Assembly (NCBI GenBank): GCA_019800895.1
Contig: JAHVKF010000002.1
Span: 310,001-374,000 of the forward strand
Length of the DNA stretch: 64,000 nt
Origin: Halomonas denitrificans
GTDB lineage: Bacteria; Pseudomonadota; Gammaproteobacteria; Xanthomonadales; Wenzhouxiangellaceae
Direction of reading: 5' to 3'
Every line of letters starts with the position of its first letter. The first letter of the stretch is position 1. Both the position numbers and the translations under genes were made by a program. The notes under the pieces are model-generated. The model searched no databases. It had not been told where the DNA came from and worked only from the letters and a program-made list of their open reading frames with translations. Positions 54,605-63,534 of this stretch are shown here, one piece after another.

Positions 54605-54661
54605 ATTGTCGAAACAGCGGCGGCGGTCTGTCAACCTGAAACGACCCGTGCAGGTTGACGA
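54605..54661 (-). promoter_or_regulatory. bioB promoter overlapped by a BirA-type operator
   Basis: On the minus strand, a perfect -35 TTGACA (54634-54629), an 18-base spacer and -10 GACAAT (54610-54605) lie 30 bases before the bioB ATG. Overlapping the -35 is an inverted repeat GTCAACC-N16-GGTTGAC (54630-54659). With flanking bases, each half matches 7 of 9 positions of the BirA half-site TTGTAAACC/GGTTTACAA, at nearly the known spacing. Biotin-dependent repression is inferred from this and from the downstream bio genes. Confidence 0.6.
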
Positions 54662-55394
54662 GGGCCGGCGCGCGGCACCAGCGATCCGCCGGGGCCGCGA
54701 CGCGGTCCGGGCGCTGCTCGACACGGTCTGGCCGCCGCGCTGCGTCCTGTGCGGCGATCTCGGGCAGCCGGACAACCTGTGCCCGGGCTGCCGCGCCGAG
54801 CTGCCGAGGGTCGAGCACGGTTGTCGACGCTGCGCCAATCCCCTGCCGCGCGACGTCCTCCGCTGCGGCAGCTGCTCGGGGTCCGAGCCGGCCTTCGATG
54901 CCACCGTTGCCGCCCTCCACTACCAGGCGCCGGTCGACCGCCTGGTGCAGCGGTTCAAGTTCCGCCGCGACCTCGCCGCCGGCCTGGCACTTGCCGGCAC
55001 GCTCGCCGATACCGTGGCCGACAGGCTTTCGAGCGACGGCACCCGACCGCAGCTCGTGGTTCCCGTGCCCCTGCACTGGCGCCGCCAGACCCGCCGCGGT
55101 TTCAACCAGGCCGAACTGCTGGCCCGCGATGCCATGCACCGGATCGCGGGTCCGCCGGTCCACGAGCTCCTGACCCGGGTGCGATCGACGGCCACCCAGT
55201 CGGCGCTGCGCTCCGGCCGGCGGCGCGCCAACGTCCGCGCCGCGTTCCGGTGCCGCCGGCTGCCGCCCGGCCTGGCCCATGTCGCCCTGGTCGACGACGT
55301 GATGACTACCGGCGCCACGTTGAACGAGTGCGCACGGACGCTGAAACGCGCCGGCGTTGCACGGGTCGATGCCTGGGTCGTGACTCGGGCCTGA
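54648..55394 (+). CDS. comF: ComF-family phosphoribosyltransferase-like protein
   Basis: A protein of about 248 residues with an N-terminal zinc-finger-like part ([25 protein letters not shown] and CGSCSG) and a phosphoribosyltransferase domain with the PRPP loop [20 protein letters not shown]. The [18 protein letters not shown] motif is typical of ComF/GntX. These proteins act in DNA uptake or related processes in some bacteria. The start is uncertain: GTG at 54648 is used here; an in-frame ATG at 54591, with a better ribosome site, would give 267 residues but place the bioB promoter inside the gene. It is divergent from bioB. Confidence 0.85.
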   Translation: MQVDEGRRAAPAIRRGRDAVRALLDTVWPPRCVLCGDLGQPDNLCPGCRAELPRVEHGCRRCANPLPRDVLRCGSCSGSEPAFDATVAALHYQAPVDRLVQRFKFRRDLAAGLALAGTLADTVADRLSSDGTRPQLVVPVPLHWRRQTRRGFNQAELLARDAMHRIAGPPVHELLTRVRSTATQSALRSGRRRANVRAAFRCRRLPPGLAHVALVDDVMTTGATLNECARTLKRAGVARVDAWVVTRA

Positions 55395-55449
55395 ACGGCC
55401 GACGGGTGCATTGGTAAGCTGGCGGGAGTCTTCTCCGATGGAGCGATCG

Positions 55450-56013
55450 ATGTCCGCGCCCCCCGCACTCCGCCACCTCGACCCGGATCGCAGCCAGCTG
55501 GTCGTCGTCGACGTCCAGGGCCGGCTGGCCAGGCTGATGCACGAGTCCGAGGCGATGATCCGCGCCCAGTCCATCCTGGTCCGGTCCTGCCGCCTGCTCG
55601 ATGTTCCCGTGACCTGGGCCGAGCAGCTACCGGACAAGCTCGGCGCCACCGTCGACGAGCTCCAGGATCCGCTGGCCGGCCTCGAACCCTGCGCCAAGTC
55701 CAGCTTCGGCTGCCTCGGCGACGAGGCCCTCAGGCAGCGCATCCTCGATTCGAACCGCGAACAGGTCCTGCTGTGCGGCATCGAGACCCACGTCTGCGTC
55801 TGGCAGACCGCCGCTGCGCTGCTTCGCGAAGGCCGCGAAGTCCACGTCATCGCCGACGCGGTGTCGTCGCGCTCGGCGGACAACAAGGCCACGGGCCTGC
55901 TGCGCCTCCGCGACGCGGGGGCGGTGATCAGCAACGTGGAGATGGCGCTGTTCGAGCTGATGCGCGACGCGACGCACCCGCGGTTCCGGGAGGTCACGAA
56001 GTTGTTGAAGTAG
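55450..56013 (+). CDS. Isochorismatase-fold hydrolase (YcaC-like)
   Basis: A 187-residue cysteine hydrolase: Asp in [14 protein letters not shown], Lys in [12 protein letters not shown] and the nucleophile Cys in [19 protein letters not shown] with the cis-peptide signature, as in YcaC and other isochorismatase-like enzymes. The substrate is unknown. The ATG at 55450 has GGAG 7 bases upstream; alternatives upstream add up to 13 residues. It is 55 bases downstream of comF on the same strand. It is followed by a family-1 repeat. Confidence 0.87.
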   Translation: MSAPPALRHLDPDRSQLVVVDVQGRLARLMHESEAMIRAQSILVRSCRLLDVPVTWAEQLPDKLGATVDELQDPLAGLEPCAKSSFGCLGDEALRQRILDSNREQVLLCGIETHVCVWQTAAALLREGREVHVIADAVSSRSADNKATGLLRLRDAGAVISNVEMALFELMRDATHPRFREVTKLLK

Positions 56014-56138
56014 TTGGTTTCTTGTTTCGGCCGACGGATCGGGCCGCGTTCCTTCCCGTTCGGCAGCCGAGGCCTGTTGCTCGCCGGCGAGTCGGCGCAG
56101 CCCGCGTTGCCGAGCGTTTTGGAACTCCGGTTCAAGCA

Positions 56139-56637
56139 ACAACCAACCCCGAGAACCATTTCGCCCCGCGCTGCGCGCTTGCGGGCAACCTTCTTTTGTC
56201 AGGCGCGACAAAAGAAGGCAAAAGCGCTCTCGAAAAACGGGTCGTATCGAGGGGCGAGTTCCTTTGGTACCGCCGTGGCGGCGATACTCGCTGGTCGGCC
56301 TCCGGAGAGGAGACGCTGTTGGTCGCAACCTCGCGGATGACCCAAGGTGGACGCGGAGCGGGCCCCGCTTCGGCCCGGCAGCGACCTCGAGGGCAGTGAC
56401 CACCGAGGCTGTCGGGCTCCGACCCTCCGTCCGGTAGCCGAAGTCTGGCGCTCGACAGCTTCTCGTGTCTCAGCGCGGTAAGCGATTTTCTGCGCCGCAG
56501 CGCGGCCTGACGGGCAACCCCGCTCTATTCGCACCGGGGTAGAAAGCGCTTTGGGGTACTTTTGAGGCGACTGTCAAAAGCACCTCGCCAGAAAGCGGGC
56601 GGAGCTCGCGTGGCGAAACTGCCTTTGAAGCATGACC
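56139..56637. repeat. Family-1 structured repeat, copy C
   Basis: The gene-free stretch 56014-56698 is almost entirely this element. Left hairpin CCTTCTTTTGTC-AGGCGC-GACAAAAGAAGG (56189-56218) has a perfect 12-bp stem. The right hairpin GGTACTTTTGA-GGCGACTG-TCAAAAGCACC (56555-56584) has one mismatch relative to copies B and D. Interior conserved blocks include GGGTCGTATCGAGGGGCGAG and TCTCAGCGCGGTAAGCGATT. The element lies between two convergent transcription units. Confidence 0.8.
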
Positions 56638-56698
56638 GAAGCGCGGCGGGCCAGTCGCCCGCCGTCACGGCTAATGGCCGGAATCCGGAACGCAGGAC

Positions 56699-58054
56699 TC
56701 AACCGGATTCCCGGCTGAGCAGCTTTTCCAGGTAGTGGATGTTGGTCCCGCCCTTCCGGAAGCCCGGGTCCTCGAGGAGCTTCAGGTGCAGCGGGATGTT
56801 GGTCTTGACGCCGGTCAGCACGGCTTCGTTGAGGGCGACACGCATCCGCGCCATGGCGTCGTCGCGGGTTTCGCCGTGGCAGATCAGCTTGCCGATCATC
56901 GAGTCGTAGTTCGGCGGCACGGCGTAGCCGTCGTAGATGTGCGAGTCGACGCGTACGCCGGGTCCACCCGGGGCATGGAACGCATCGATCATGCCCGGCT
57001 GCGGCAGGAACTTGACCGGGTCTTCGGCATTGATCCGGCACTCGACGGCGTGGCCGGTGAACACGATGTCGTCCTGGGTGAACGGTAGCGGCTCGCCCGC
57101 GGCGACCAGGATCTGGGCACGGATCAGGTCGATGCCGGTGATCATCTCGGTGACCGGGTGCTCGACCTGGATCCGGGTATTCATCTCGATGAAGTAGAAC
57201 TCGCCGTCCTCGAACAGGAACTCGAAGGTGCCCGCTCCGCGATAGCCGATGCGCTTGCAGGCCTCGGTGCAGATGGCGCCGATCTTCTCGCGCTGCTCGG
57301 CCGAGATGCCCGGCGCCGGCGCTTCCTCGATGACCTTCTGGTGCCGGCGCTGCATCGAGCAGTCGCGCTCGCCGAGGTGTACCGCGTTGCCGTGGGTATC
57401 CGACAGCACCTGCACTTCGACGTGACGCGGATTCTGCAGGTACTTCTCCATGTACACGGTGTCGTCGCCGAAACCGGACTTCGCTTCCTGGCGGGTCAGC
57501 TGGATCGATTTGATCAGGTCAAAGGGGTTGTGGACCACGCGCATGCCGCGTCCGCCGCCCCCTGCCGCCGCCTTGATCAGCACCGGATAGCCGATCTGTT
57601 CGGCCAGCTGCCGGGTCCGGCGATCGTCGTCGTCGAGCGGACCGTTCGACCCGGGAACGCAGGGCACGCCGGCCTTCTGCATGGCCTCGATCGCCGAGAC
57701 CTTGTCGCCCATCAGGCGAATCGTCTCGGCCCGTGGGCCAATGAAGGTGAAGCCGGACTCCTCGATGCGCTCGGCGAAATCGGCGTTCTCGGCCAGGAAT
57801 CCGTAGCCGGGATGAACCGCCTCGGCGTCGGTGACTTCCATCGCGGCGATGATCGCCGGCACGTTGAGGTAGCTTTCCGAGGCCGGCGCCGGACCGATGC
57901 AGACCGATTCGTCGGCCATGCCGACGTGTTTCAGGTTGCGATCAACGGTCGAATGCACGGCCACGGTGCGAATGCCCATGGCCTGGCAGGCGCGCAGGAT
58001 GCGCAGCGCGATTTCGCCGCGGTTGGCGATCAGGATCTTCTTGAACGCAGCCAT
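56699..58054 (-). CDS. accC: Acetyl-CoA carboxylase, biotin carboxylase subunit
   Basis: A 451-residue ATP-grasp enzyme matching AccC along its length: [32 protein letters not shown], the glycine-rich ATP loop [35 protein letters not shown] and the catalytic [13 protein letters not shown]. It carboxylates the biotin on AccB for malonyl-CoA synthesis. It follows accB after 1 base and aroQ before that, a standard aroQ-accB-accC order. Confidence 0.97.
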   Translation of the reverse strand: MAAFKKILIANRGEIALRILRACQAMGIRTVAVHSTVDRNLKHVGMADESVCIGPAPASESYLNVPAIIAAMEVTDAEAVHPGYGFLAENADFAERIEESGFTFIGPRAETIRLMGDKVSAIEAMQKAGVPCVPGSNGPLDDDDRRTRQLAEQIGYPVLIKAAAGGGGRGMRVVHNPFDLIKSIQLTRQEAKSGFGDDTVYMEKYLQNPRHVEVQVLSDTHGNAVHLGERDCSMQRRHQKVIEEAPAPGISAEQREKIGAICTEACKRIGYRGAGTFEFLFEDGEFYFIEMNTRIQVEHPVTEMITGIDLIRAQILVAAGEPLPFTQDDIVFTGHAVECRINAEDPVKFLPQPGMIDAFHAPGGPGVRVDSHIYDGYAVPPNYDSMIGKLICHGETRDDAMARMRVALNEAVLTGVKTNIPLHLKLLEDPGFRKGGTNIHYLEKLLSRESG

Positions 58055-58055
58055 G

Positions 58056-58535
58056 TCAGGGACGGATCACGAACAGTGGCTGATCGAATTCCACCGGCTG
58101 GCCCGATTCGACCAGGATCGCAACCACGGTGCCGGAAACCTCGGCCTCGATCTGGTTGAACATCTTCATCGCCTCGACCAGGCACAGCGTGTCGCCCTTG
58201 CTGACCTTCGACCCCTCCTTGACGAACGGATCCGAGTCGGGATTCGGCGAATCGTAGAAGGTGCCGACCATCGGCGAGCGCACCAGCTCGCCATCGGGCA
58301 CTCCGTCCTCGTCGCCGCCGTCGGACTCGGCAGGCGCGGGTGCGGGCGCCGGCGCTCCGGCGGTCGGCGGGCCGGCGAGCATCGGCATCGGCATCGCGAA
58401 CTGCGGGGGTGCGGCGGGGCTGCCGGCGCCGGGGCGGCTGAGCCGAACCGACTCCTCACCTTCGTGGATCTCGATTTCCGCGAGATTCGATTCCTCGAGC
58501 AACTCGATCAGTTTCTTGATCTTTCTCAGGTCCAT
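58056..58535 (-). CDS. accB: Acetyl-CoA carboxylase, biotin carboxyl carrier protein
   Basis: A 159-residue carrier. The N-terminal helix [20 protein letters not shown], an Ala/Pro/Gly-rich linker (about 33-80) and the biotinyl domain (about 85-159) with [18 protein letters not shown], where Lys of EAMKM is biotinylated by BirA. The linker contains [20 protein letters not shown]. It links aroQ to accC and, through its biotin, depends on the bio operon 4 kb away. Confidence 0.96.
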   Translation of the reverse strand: MDLRKIKKLIELLEESNLAEIEIHEGEESVRLSRPGAGSPAAPPQFAMPMPMLAGPPTAGAPAPAPAPAESDGGDEDGVPDGELVRSPMVGTFYDSPNPDSDPFVKEGSKVSKGDTLCLVEAMKMFNQIEAEVSGTVVAILVESGQPVEFDQPLFVIRP

Positions 58536-58543
58536 CGTCTTGT

Positions 58544-58993
58544 CTACTCCGAAGCAGCGGCTTTGAGGTGCTCGATCAAGCCCTCCAGCCCATAGTTATA
58601 GGAATGCGCTCCGAATCCGGACACCCGAGCCAGCGCGAGATCGGCCAGCAGCGACTCGTGGCGAAACGGCTCGCGCGCCTCGGGCACCGACAGGTGCACC
58701 TCGACGAACGGCCGGCCGCAGGCGGCCAGTGCGTCGCGCAAGGCCACCGAGGTATGCGTGAACGCGGCCGGATTGATCACGATGCCGTCGGTCCCGTCGT
58801 CCATCGCGGCCTGCACCCGCTCGACCAACTCGTGCTCGGCGTTGGACTGCACGCACTCGATCGTACAACCCGCCTTGCGAGCGATCCGCCCCAGGGCCTC
58901 GTCGATCTCGGCCAGGGTGGTGCGACCGTAAACCTCGGGCTCCCGGCGGCCGAGCAGGTTCAGGTTCGGACCGTGCAGGATCAGGATGCGCAT
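58544..58993 (-). CDS. aroQ: Type II 3-dehydroquinate dehydratase
   Basis: A 149-residue enzyme with the type II signatures [17 protein letters not shown] (catalytic Tyr), [16 protein letters not shown] and [17 protein letters not shown]. It dehydrates 3-dehydroquinate in the shikimate pathway. The start at 58993 is [10 protein letters not shown]. It lies 8 bases before accB, the common aroQ-accB-accC arrangement. Confidence 0.96.
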   Translation of the reverse strand: MRILILHGPNLNLLGRREPEVYGRTTLAEIDEALGRIARKAGCTIECVQSNAEHELVERVQAAMDDGTDGIVINPAAFTHTSVALRDALAACGRPFVEVHLSVPEAREPFRHESLLADLALARVSGFGAHSYNYGLEGLIEHLKAAASE

Positions 58994-59259
58994 GGGCGAC
59001 CGGCGTTCCGGAATTCGGCAGGTCGGCAAGTTTGCCGCATCGAGCCGCGAATTGCCAGACCGAACGGAAGGCGATGATCGGCGCAGATTCGCCGAGATTT
59101 GGCGAGGATGCAGGCCCGTTGCCCTCAGCTGGAGAATGGCTGCGGAGCGGCACCCGCTCCGGTCGGGCGCCGGCCCTGTAATGGGTTTCCTGGCCGACGG
59201 ATCGGGCTTCTCTCACCCATCCGGATACCGAAGCCTCGCACTCGTCGGCGGGCGGACGG

Positions 59260-59870
59260 AGCGTGCGGTGCGAGAGATTCTTAGTTTCTGGATCAAGAAG
59301 CCATCAACCCAAAACTGCATTTCGCCCCGCGCTGCGCGCTTGCGGGCGACCTTCTTTTGTCAGGCGCGACAAAAGAAGGCAAAAGCGCTCTCTAAAGGCG
59401 GGTCGTATCGAGGGGCGAGTTTCCCGGGAAACGCCGTGGCGACAATAATCGGTGATCGGCATCGGGAAAGGAGAAGCTGTTGGTCGCAACCACCGGGATT
59501 ACCCGCGGTTGATGTGGAGCGGCCTCCGCTTCGGCCCAGCAGCGACCTCGGAGGCAGTGCCCACCGAGGCTGCCGGGCTCCGACCCTCCGTCCGGTAGCC
59601 GAAACCTGGCGCTCGACAGCTTCTCGTGTCTCAGCGCGGTAAGCGATTTTTTGCGCCACGCCCTCGCCTGACGGGCAACCCCGGGCTCTTCGCACCGGGG
59701 TAGAAAGCGCTTTTGGGTACTTTTGAGGCGACTGTCAAAAGTACCTCGCCAGAAAGCGGGCGAAGCCCGCGTGGCGAAACGCTTTTCGTAGTTGTTGTTC
59801 GGGTTTCGCCTGGAAACGGAAACCAACCCCGAAAGGCATTTCGCCCCGCGCTGCGCGCTTGCAGGCGAAG
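59260..59870. repeat. Family-1 structured repeat, copy D
   Basis: The spacer 58994-59932 is gene-free. Left hairpin CCTTCTTTTGTC/GACAAAAGAAGG (59350-59379), right hairpin GGTACTTTTGA/TCAAAAGTACC (59716-59745), and then GGCGAAACGC-TTTT and an inverted partner CCCGAAAGGCATTTCGCC (59827-59844), followed by a second partial left end CGCGCTGCGCGCTTGC. The element lies between aroQ and the tlpA-like gene, both on the minus strand. Confidence 0.8.
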
Positions 59871-59932
59871 TCCGAGTGTCGAGACACCTTCGACATCAAC
59901 CACCACGAGGGCCCGTCCGTTGCCGGGCCGGC

Positions 59933-60487
59933 TCACTCGATCAGCGGCAGGACCTCGTCCTCCAGGTGGTGGCGTTCGACTTCCCCCAGGTGCTGCCACG
60001 CGATCGTCCCGTCGGCCGCGACCAGCACCGTGTACGGCAGCAGCCCCTGCGCGTTGCCATAGCGCCGCTGCGTGTCCATGACCTCGACGGCCCCGGCGGC
60101 GCCGACCAGGATCGGATAGTCGACCCCCAACCTGTCGACGAAGCTGCCGACCGCGGCCGGATCATCGATCGCGATCCCGACCACCGAAAGGCGCTCGGAC
60201 TGCTCGGCCGCGAAGGCATCGAGCAGCGGCATCTCGCGGATGCAGGGCGCACACCAGGTTGCCCAGAAATTGACCAGCAGCGGCCGCCCGTCGAAGTCGG
60301 CCGCTTCGACCGCCGAGCCGTCCAGCGCGGCGTGCCGGAAATCGGGGCGGGGGTCGCCGACGGCAGCCGCGTCGTCCGCGCCGCCCGGGTTCGGTGCCGG
60401 CGGCTGGCCTCGCGTCAACCACGCCAGGCCGATGCCGAGCGCAAGGCCCAGCAACGCGATCGCCAGCACCTTCAGGGCACGAATCAT
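59933..60487 (-). CDS. TlpA/ResA-type membrane-anchored thioredoxin-like protein
   Basis: A 184-residue protein with an N-terminal anchor (about 5-24) and a periplasmic thioredoxin fold. The active site WCAPC is at Cys79-Cys82 in FWATWCAPCIREMPLLDAF; GLLPYTVLV carries the cis-Pro loop. Such proteins reduce haem-binding cysteines or other periplasmic disulfides, using electrons from DsbD. The ATG overlaps the dsbD stop codon (ATGA), so it is co-expressed with its likely electron donor. Confidence 0.9.
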   Translation of the reverse strand: MIRALKVLAIALLGLALGIGLAWLTRGQPPAPNPGGADDAAAVGDPRPDFRHAALDGSAVEAADFDGRPLLVNFWATWCAPCIREMPLLDAFAAEQSERLSVVGIAIDDPAAVGSFVDRLGVDYPILVGAAGAVEVMDTQRRYGNAQGLLPYTVLVAADGTIAWQHLGEVERHHLEDEVLPLIE

Positions 60488-62871
60488 CGGGCGACGGCTG
60501 CGCGAACGTTTGCCAGGTGGTCGCGGAAGGGTCCGGGGGCCATGAAGCCGAACATCCGGAACGCCTCGAGCTCCCGGCCGTCGGCGAAGAACAGGTAGGC
60601 CGGCGGGCCGATGAGGCCGAACTCGGCGAGCACCTCGCGGTGGGCATCGTTGAAGTCCGTCAGGTCGATCTTCAGCAGGTCGAACTCGCCGAGCGCCGAG
60701 GCCACGGCCGGGTCGGGAAAGGTGCGGCGCTCCATCCGCTTGCAGTCCACGCACCAGTCGGCATAGAAGTCGAGGAACACGGGGCGTGTCGAGGCCTGCA
60801 GTGCGCGCTCCAGTCCGGCCAGGTCGTCCACTTCGACGAACTCGACGGCCCGGGTCGCCGGTGCGGATGCGGCGCGCGACGCGAACGGCTCCAGCGGCCG
60901 GGTCCAGTCGCGTCCGCCGGCCGCGGCGCCGATCAACTGCATCGCACCGAACAGCACCAGGATCAGGCCCAGTCCCTGCCACAGCCGCGGCCAGCCGGCC
61001 AGGCCGGGCTCGGTGCGGTTGAAGGCGCCGAGATAGACCCCCGAGACCAGCGCCAGCGCACCCCACATCAGCATGATCACGCCGCCCGGAAGCACCCGCT
61101 CGAGCATCCAGATGGCCAGCGCGAGCAGGCCGACGCCGAATGCCGCCTTGACCGCCGTCATCCAGACCCCGGCCCGCGGCAGCAGCTTGCCGGCCGAGGT
61201 TCCCCAGATCACCAGGGGCACGCCCATGCCCAGCGCCATCGCGAACAGTGCGCCTCCGCCGAGCACTGCGTCGCCGGTCTGGCCGATGTAGATCAACGCG
61301 CCCATCAGCGCCGGGGCCACGCAGGGCCCGACGACCAGCGCCGACAGCCCGCCCATGATCGCCGCGCCCCACAGGGTGCCGCCCTCGGCGCGATTGGACA
61401 GGGCGTTCAGACGGGTCTGCCAGGACGACGGCAGCTGCAGCTCGTAGAAGCCGAACATCGCCAGCGAAAGGAGCACGAACAGCAGCGCGAAGGCCACCAG
61501 CACGGCCGGATGCTGGAACAGCGCCTGCAGGTTCTCTCCGAGCACCGCGGCGATCACCCCGAACGCGGTGTAGACGACCGCCATGGCCAGCACGTAGACC
61601 AGCGACAGCCGGAACGCGCGCGCCGTGGTCATGCGCTCCGCGTCGCCGGCGATGAGGCCGGACAGGATCGGCACCATCGGGAACACGCACGGCGTGAAGG
61701 CCAGCAGGATGCCGGCAATGAAGAACAGCAACAGCGCCAGCACGGGCCGCTCGGCCAGGGCACCGGCCAGGCGACTCTGTTCGCTGGCGTTCGGCGCGGA
61801 GGAGGTGGACCGGAAACGTTCGGCCCCGGAAGCGCCCCCCTCCCGGCCCGCGGCGTCGGTCGTCGCGATGGCCTCGACGGGCCCGGACCCACGAGCCGGC
61901 CGCGCCGGGGCCGCCGGCACGTCGACGACGAGCGTGCGCGCCATCGGCGGGTAGCAGATGCCGTCGGTCTGGCAGCCCTGGAAGCGCACCTCCAGCGGAA
62001 GGTCCATCGCGGGCCCCGGGGGCCTGGACAGGCCGACCGGGATCTCCACTTCGCCGTAGTAGACGAAGGTGTCGCCGAAGTACTCGTCGGTGATCGCGAC
62101 GGCATCGGGAAACTCGGGTGCGGCGAGCATCACCCCGGGCGCGCCGGGATCGAACTCGATCGTGTCGCGATAGAGGTAGTAGTCCGGGTGGGTGGTGAAC
62201 CGGGCCAGCAGGCGGTCGGGCCCGAGGGCGATCGTCTCGACGCGGAATGCCTGTTCCGGAAGCAGCGGATCGCTGCGGCCGGTCAGCTGCTCACCGGCGC
62301 TGCTGAAATCGCTGAGCAGGGTGTCCAGCCCGGAACCGTTCGGCCCGAGCGGTTCCGGCGGAATCGTTGCCGGCCCGCTGGGGGACACATCCGCCGGTGC
62401 CGATTCGGCCGCCGGCAGGTCGACGGTGATCATCTGGCGGTGCGGCGGGTAGCACACGCCGAGGTCGGCGCAGCCCTGGAACTTCACCGACAGCTCCACC
62501 GGTCCCGATGTCGGCCGGGCGACCAGCGGAACCTCGATCGCAGCGCGTTCGCGGTAGATCTCCACCTCGCCGAAGAACTCGTCCTCGTAGCGTCGGCCCG
62601 CGTCGATCGCGAGCTCGCCCACCGTCACGGCCTCGCTGGCGCCCTCGACGCCGAACGCGTGGCGATACATGTAATAGCCGTCGGCGATCGTCCAGCGCAG
62701 CTCTACCGTGGACGCATCGAGCGCCTCGGCCTCGAGCGAGAACGCCTGCTCGACCGGCAGCAGGTCGGCCGGGTCGATCTGGGCGACGGCCGGGGCGGCG
62801 GCGAGGAGCAGCCCGGCCCACCCGGCGCGCATCTTCGATCCCGAGCTCAGGAATCGTCGCCACATGATCAT
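60484..62871 (-). CDS. dsbD: Thiol:disulfide interchange protein DsbD with duplicated N-terminal domain
   Basis: A 795-residue protein. After a signal peptide (ending PAVAQ), two consecutive N-terminal DsbD domains are seen. The first (about 33-155) has FQGCADLGVCYPP with Cys134 and Cys140; the second (about 202-315) has FQGCQTDGICYPP with Cys300 and Cys306, both as in the redox pair of nDsbD. Eight membrane helices follow (about 365-620, AFTPCVFPMVPILSG and GPCVAPALMGALI hold the central cysteines) and a C-terminal thioredoxin domain with DFYADWCVDCKRME. DsbD moves electrons from cytosolic thioredoxin to periplasmic proteins. E. coli DsbD (565 residues mature) has one nDsbD; the extra domain makes this one about 200 residues longer. 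It overlaps cutA and tlpA by 4 bases each. Confidence 0.93.
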   Translation of the reverse strand: MIMWRRFLSSGSKMRAGWAGLLLAAAPAVAQIDPADLLPVEQAFSLEAEALDASTVELRWTIADGYYMYRHAFGVEGASEAVTVGELAIDAGRRYEDEFFGEVEIYRERAAIEVPLVARPTSGPVELSVKFQGCADLGVCYPPHRQMITVDLPAAESAPADVSPSGPATIPPEPLGPNGSGLDTLLSDFSSAGEQLTGRSDPLLPEQAFRVETIALGPDRLLARFTTHPDYYLYRDTIEFDPGAPGVMLAAPEFPDAVAITDEYFGDTFVYYGEVEIPVGLSRPPGPAMDLPLEVRFQGCQTDGICYPPMARTLVVDVPAAPARPARGSGPVEAIATTDAAGREGGASGAERFRSTSSAPNASEQSRLAGALAERPVLALLLFFIAGILLAFTPCVFPMVPILSGLIAGDAERMTTARAFRLSLVYVLAMAVVYTAFGVIAAVLGENLQALFQHPAVLVAFALLFVLLSLAMFGFYELQLPSSWQTRLNALSNRAEGGTLWGAAIMGGLSALVVGPCVAPALMGALIYIGQTGDAVLGGGALFAMALGMGVPLVIWGTSAGKLLPRAGVWMTAVKAAFGVGLLALAIWMLERVLPGGVIMLMWGALALVSGVYLGAFNRTEPGLAGWPRLWQGLGLILVLFGAMQLIGAAAGGRDWTRPLEPFASRAASAPATRAVEFVEVDDLAGLERALQASTRPVFLDFYADWCVDCKRMERRTFPDPAVASALGEFDLLKIDLTDFNDAHREVLAEFGLIGPPAYLFFADGRELEAFRMFGFMAPGPFRDHLANVRAAVAR

Positions 62872-63206
62872 GCCTCGCTCCCGTCCAGCCAGCGCCGGAC
62901 CCACGCGGCGTAGTCGTCGGACGCATCGACGACCGGCACCGCCAGAACCTCCGGGACGTCGTAGGGATGCAGTTCGGCGAGTGCGGCCTTCAGGGCGGGG
63001 AGCGCGGCTCGGGTGGTCTTCAGGGTCAAGGGAATCTCCTCGTCGTGCTGGATGGCGCCGCCCCACGGATAGGTCGAGCCCACGGCGGCGCCCACGGTGA
63101 CGCAGGCGGCCAGGCGGCGGTCGACCAGGGCCTCGGACAGCGTCCGGGCCTGGCCGACATCGGCGCAGGTGGTATGGACCAGCAACAGGTCGTCGGGTTC
63201 GCTCAT
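62868..63206 (-). CDS. cutA: Divalent-cation tolerance protein CutA
   Basis: A 112-residue protein matching CutA1: LLVHTTCADVGQARTLSEALVDRRLAACVTV, STYPWGGAIQHDEEIPLTLKTTRAALPAL and ELHPYDVPEVLAVPVVDASDDYAAWV. CutA forms stable trimers and is linked to copper tolerance and, in some bacteria, to cytochrome maturation. It is the first gene of cutA-dsbD-tlpA, an arrangement common in gammaproteobacteria. The start at 63206 (MSEPDD) is the family start. Confidence 0.94.
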   Translation of the reverse strand: MSEPDDLLLVHTTCADVGQARTLSEALVDRRLAACVTVGAAVGSTYPWGGAIQHDEEIPLTLKTTRAALPALKAALAELHPYDVPEVLAVPVVDASDDYAAWVRRWLDGSEA

Positions 63207-63329
63207 TTCGTCGGTCCGGGGCGGTAGGGCTTCAGCAGACCCGCGCAGGGCGCGATTCCTTGCGCATTCTATCCGTTCGCCGGCCACGCCCCGTGGGTCG
63301 AGGTCGCAGGCGGTTTTTCCTGCCCGGGC

Positions 63330-63358
63330 CTTGAAATGCCGCCACGAGGGCTCCATTT
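63330..63358 (+). promoter_or_regulatory. Sigma-32-type heat-shock promoter of groESL
   Basis: CTTGAAA (63330-63336), a 14-base spacer and CTCCATTT (63351-63358) match the sigma-32 consensus CTTGAAA-N13-17-CCCCATNT in all but one or two bases. It is 177 bases upstream of groES. No CIRCE inverted repeat (TTAGCACTC-N9-GAGTGCTAA) is seen, so control by HrcA is not indicated. Confidence 0.7.
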
Positions 63359-63458
63359 GCCGGGACAAGCCGGACGTGAAGTGCACCACGTGGCGATCGA
63401 CGACGGAATTTCACCCTCGCCCGGTCGCGCCGCGCCTCACGGTTCGAACGAAACCGGA

Positions 63459-63490
63459 CGGTACGTGACGGCTACGTACCGGACTTTTTT
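63459..63490 (+). terminator. T-tailed hairpin in the groES leader
   Basis: CGGTACGT (63459-63466), a 7-base loop and ACGTACCG (63474-63481) form a perfect 8-bp stem followed by GACTTTTTT. It lies between the sigma-32-like promoter and groES, 45 bases before the start codon. It could be a terminator for a short upstream transcript or an attenuator/thermosensor in the groESL leader. Confidence 0.5.
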
Positions 63491-63534
63491 CGACTGTCCA
63501 TTCAATCCTGAAGAGTGTGAAGGGAGAACAACCC

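Noticed and set aside
63300-63534. HrcA/CIRCE control of groESL
   Set aside because: No TTAGCACTC-N9-GAGTGCTAA repeat; the palindrome present (CGGTACGT/ACGTACCG) does not match it.
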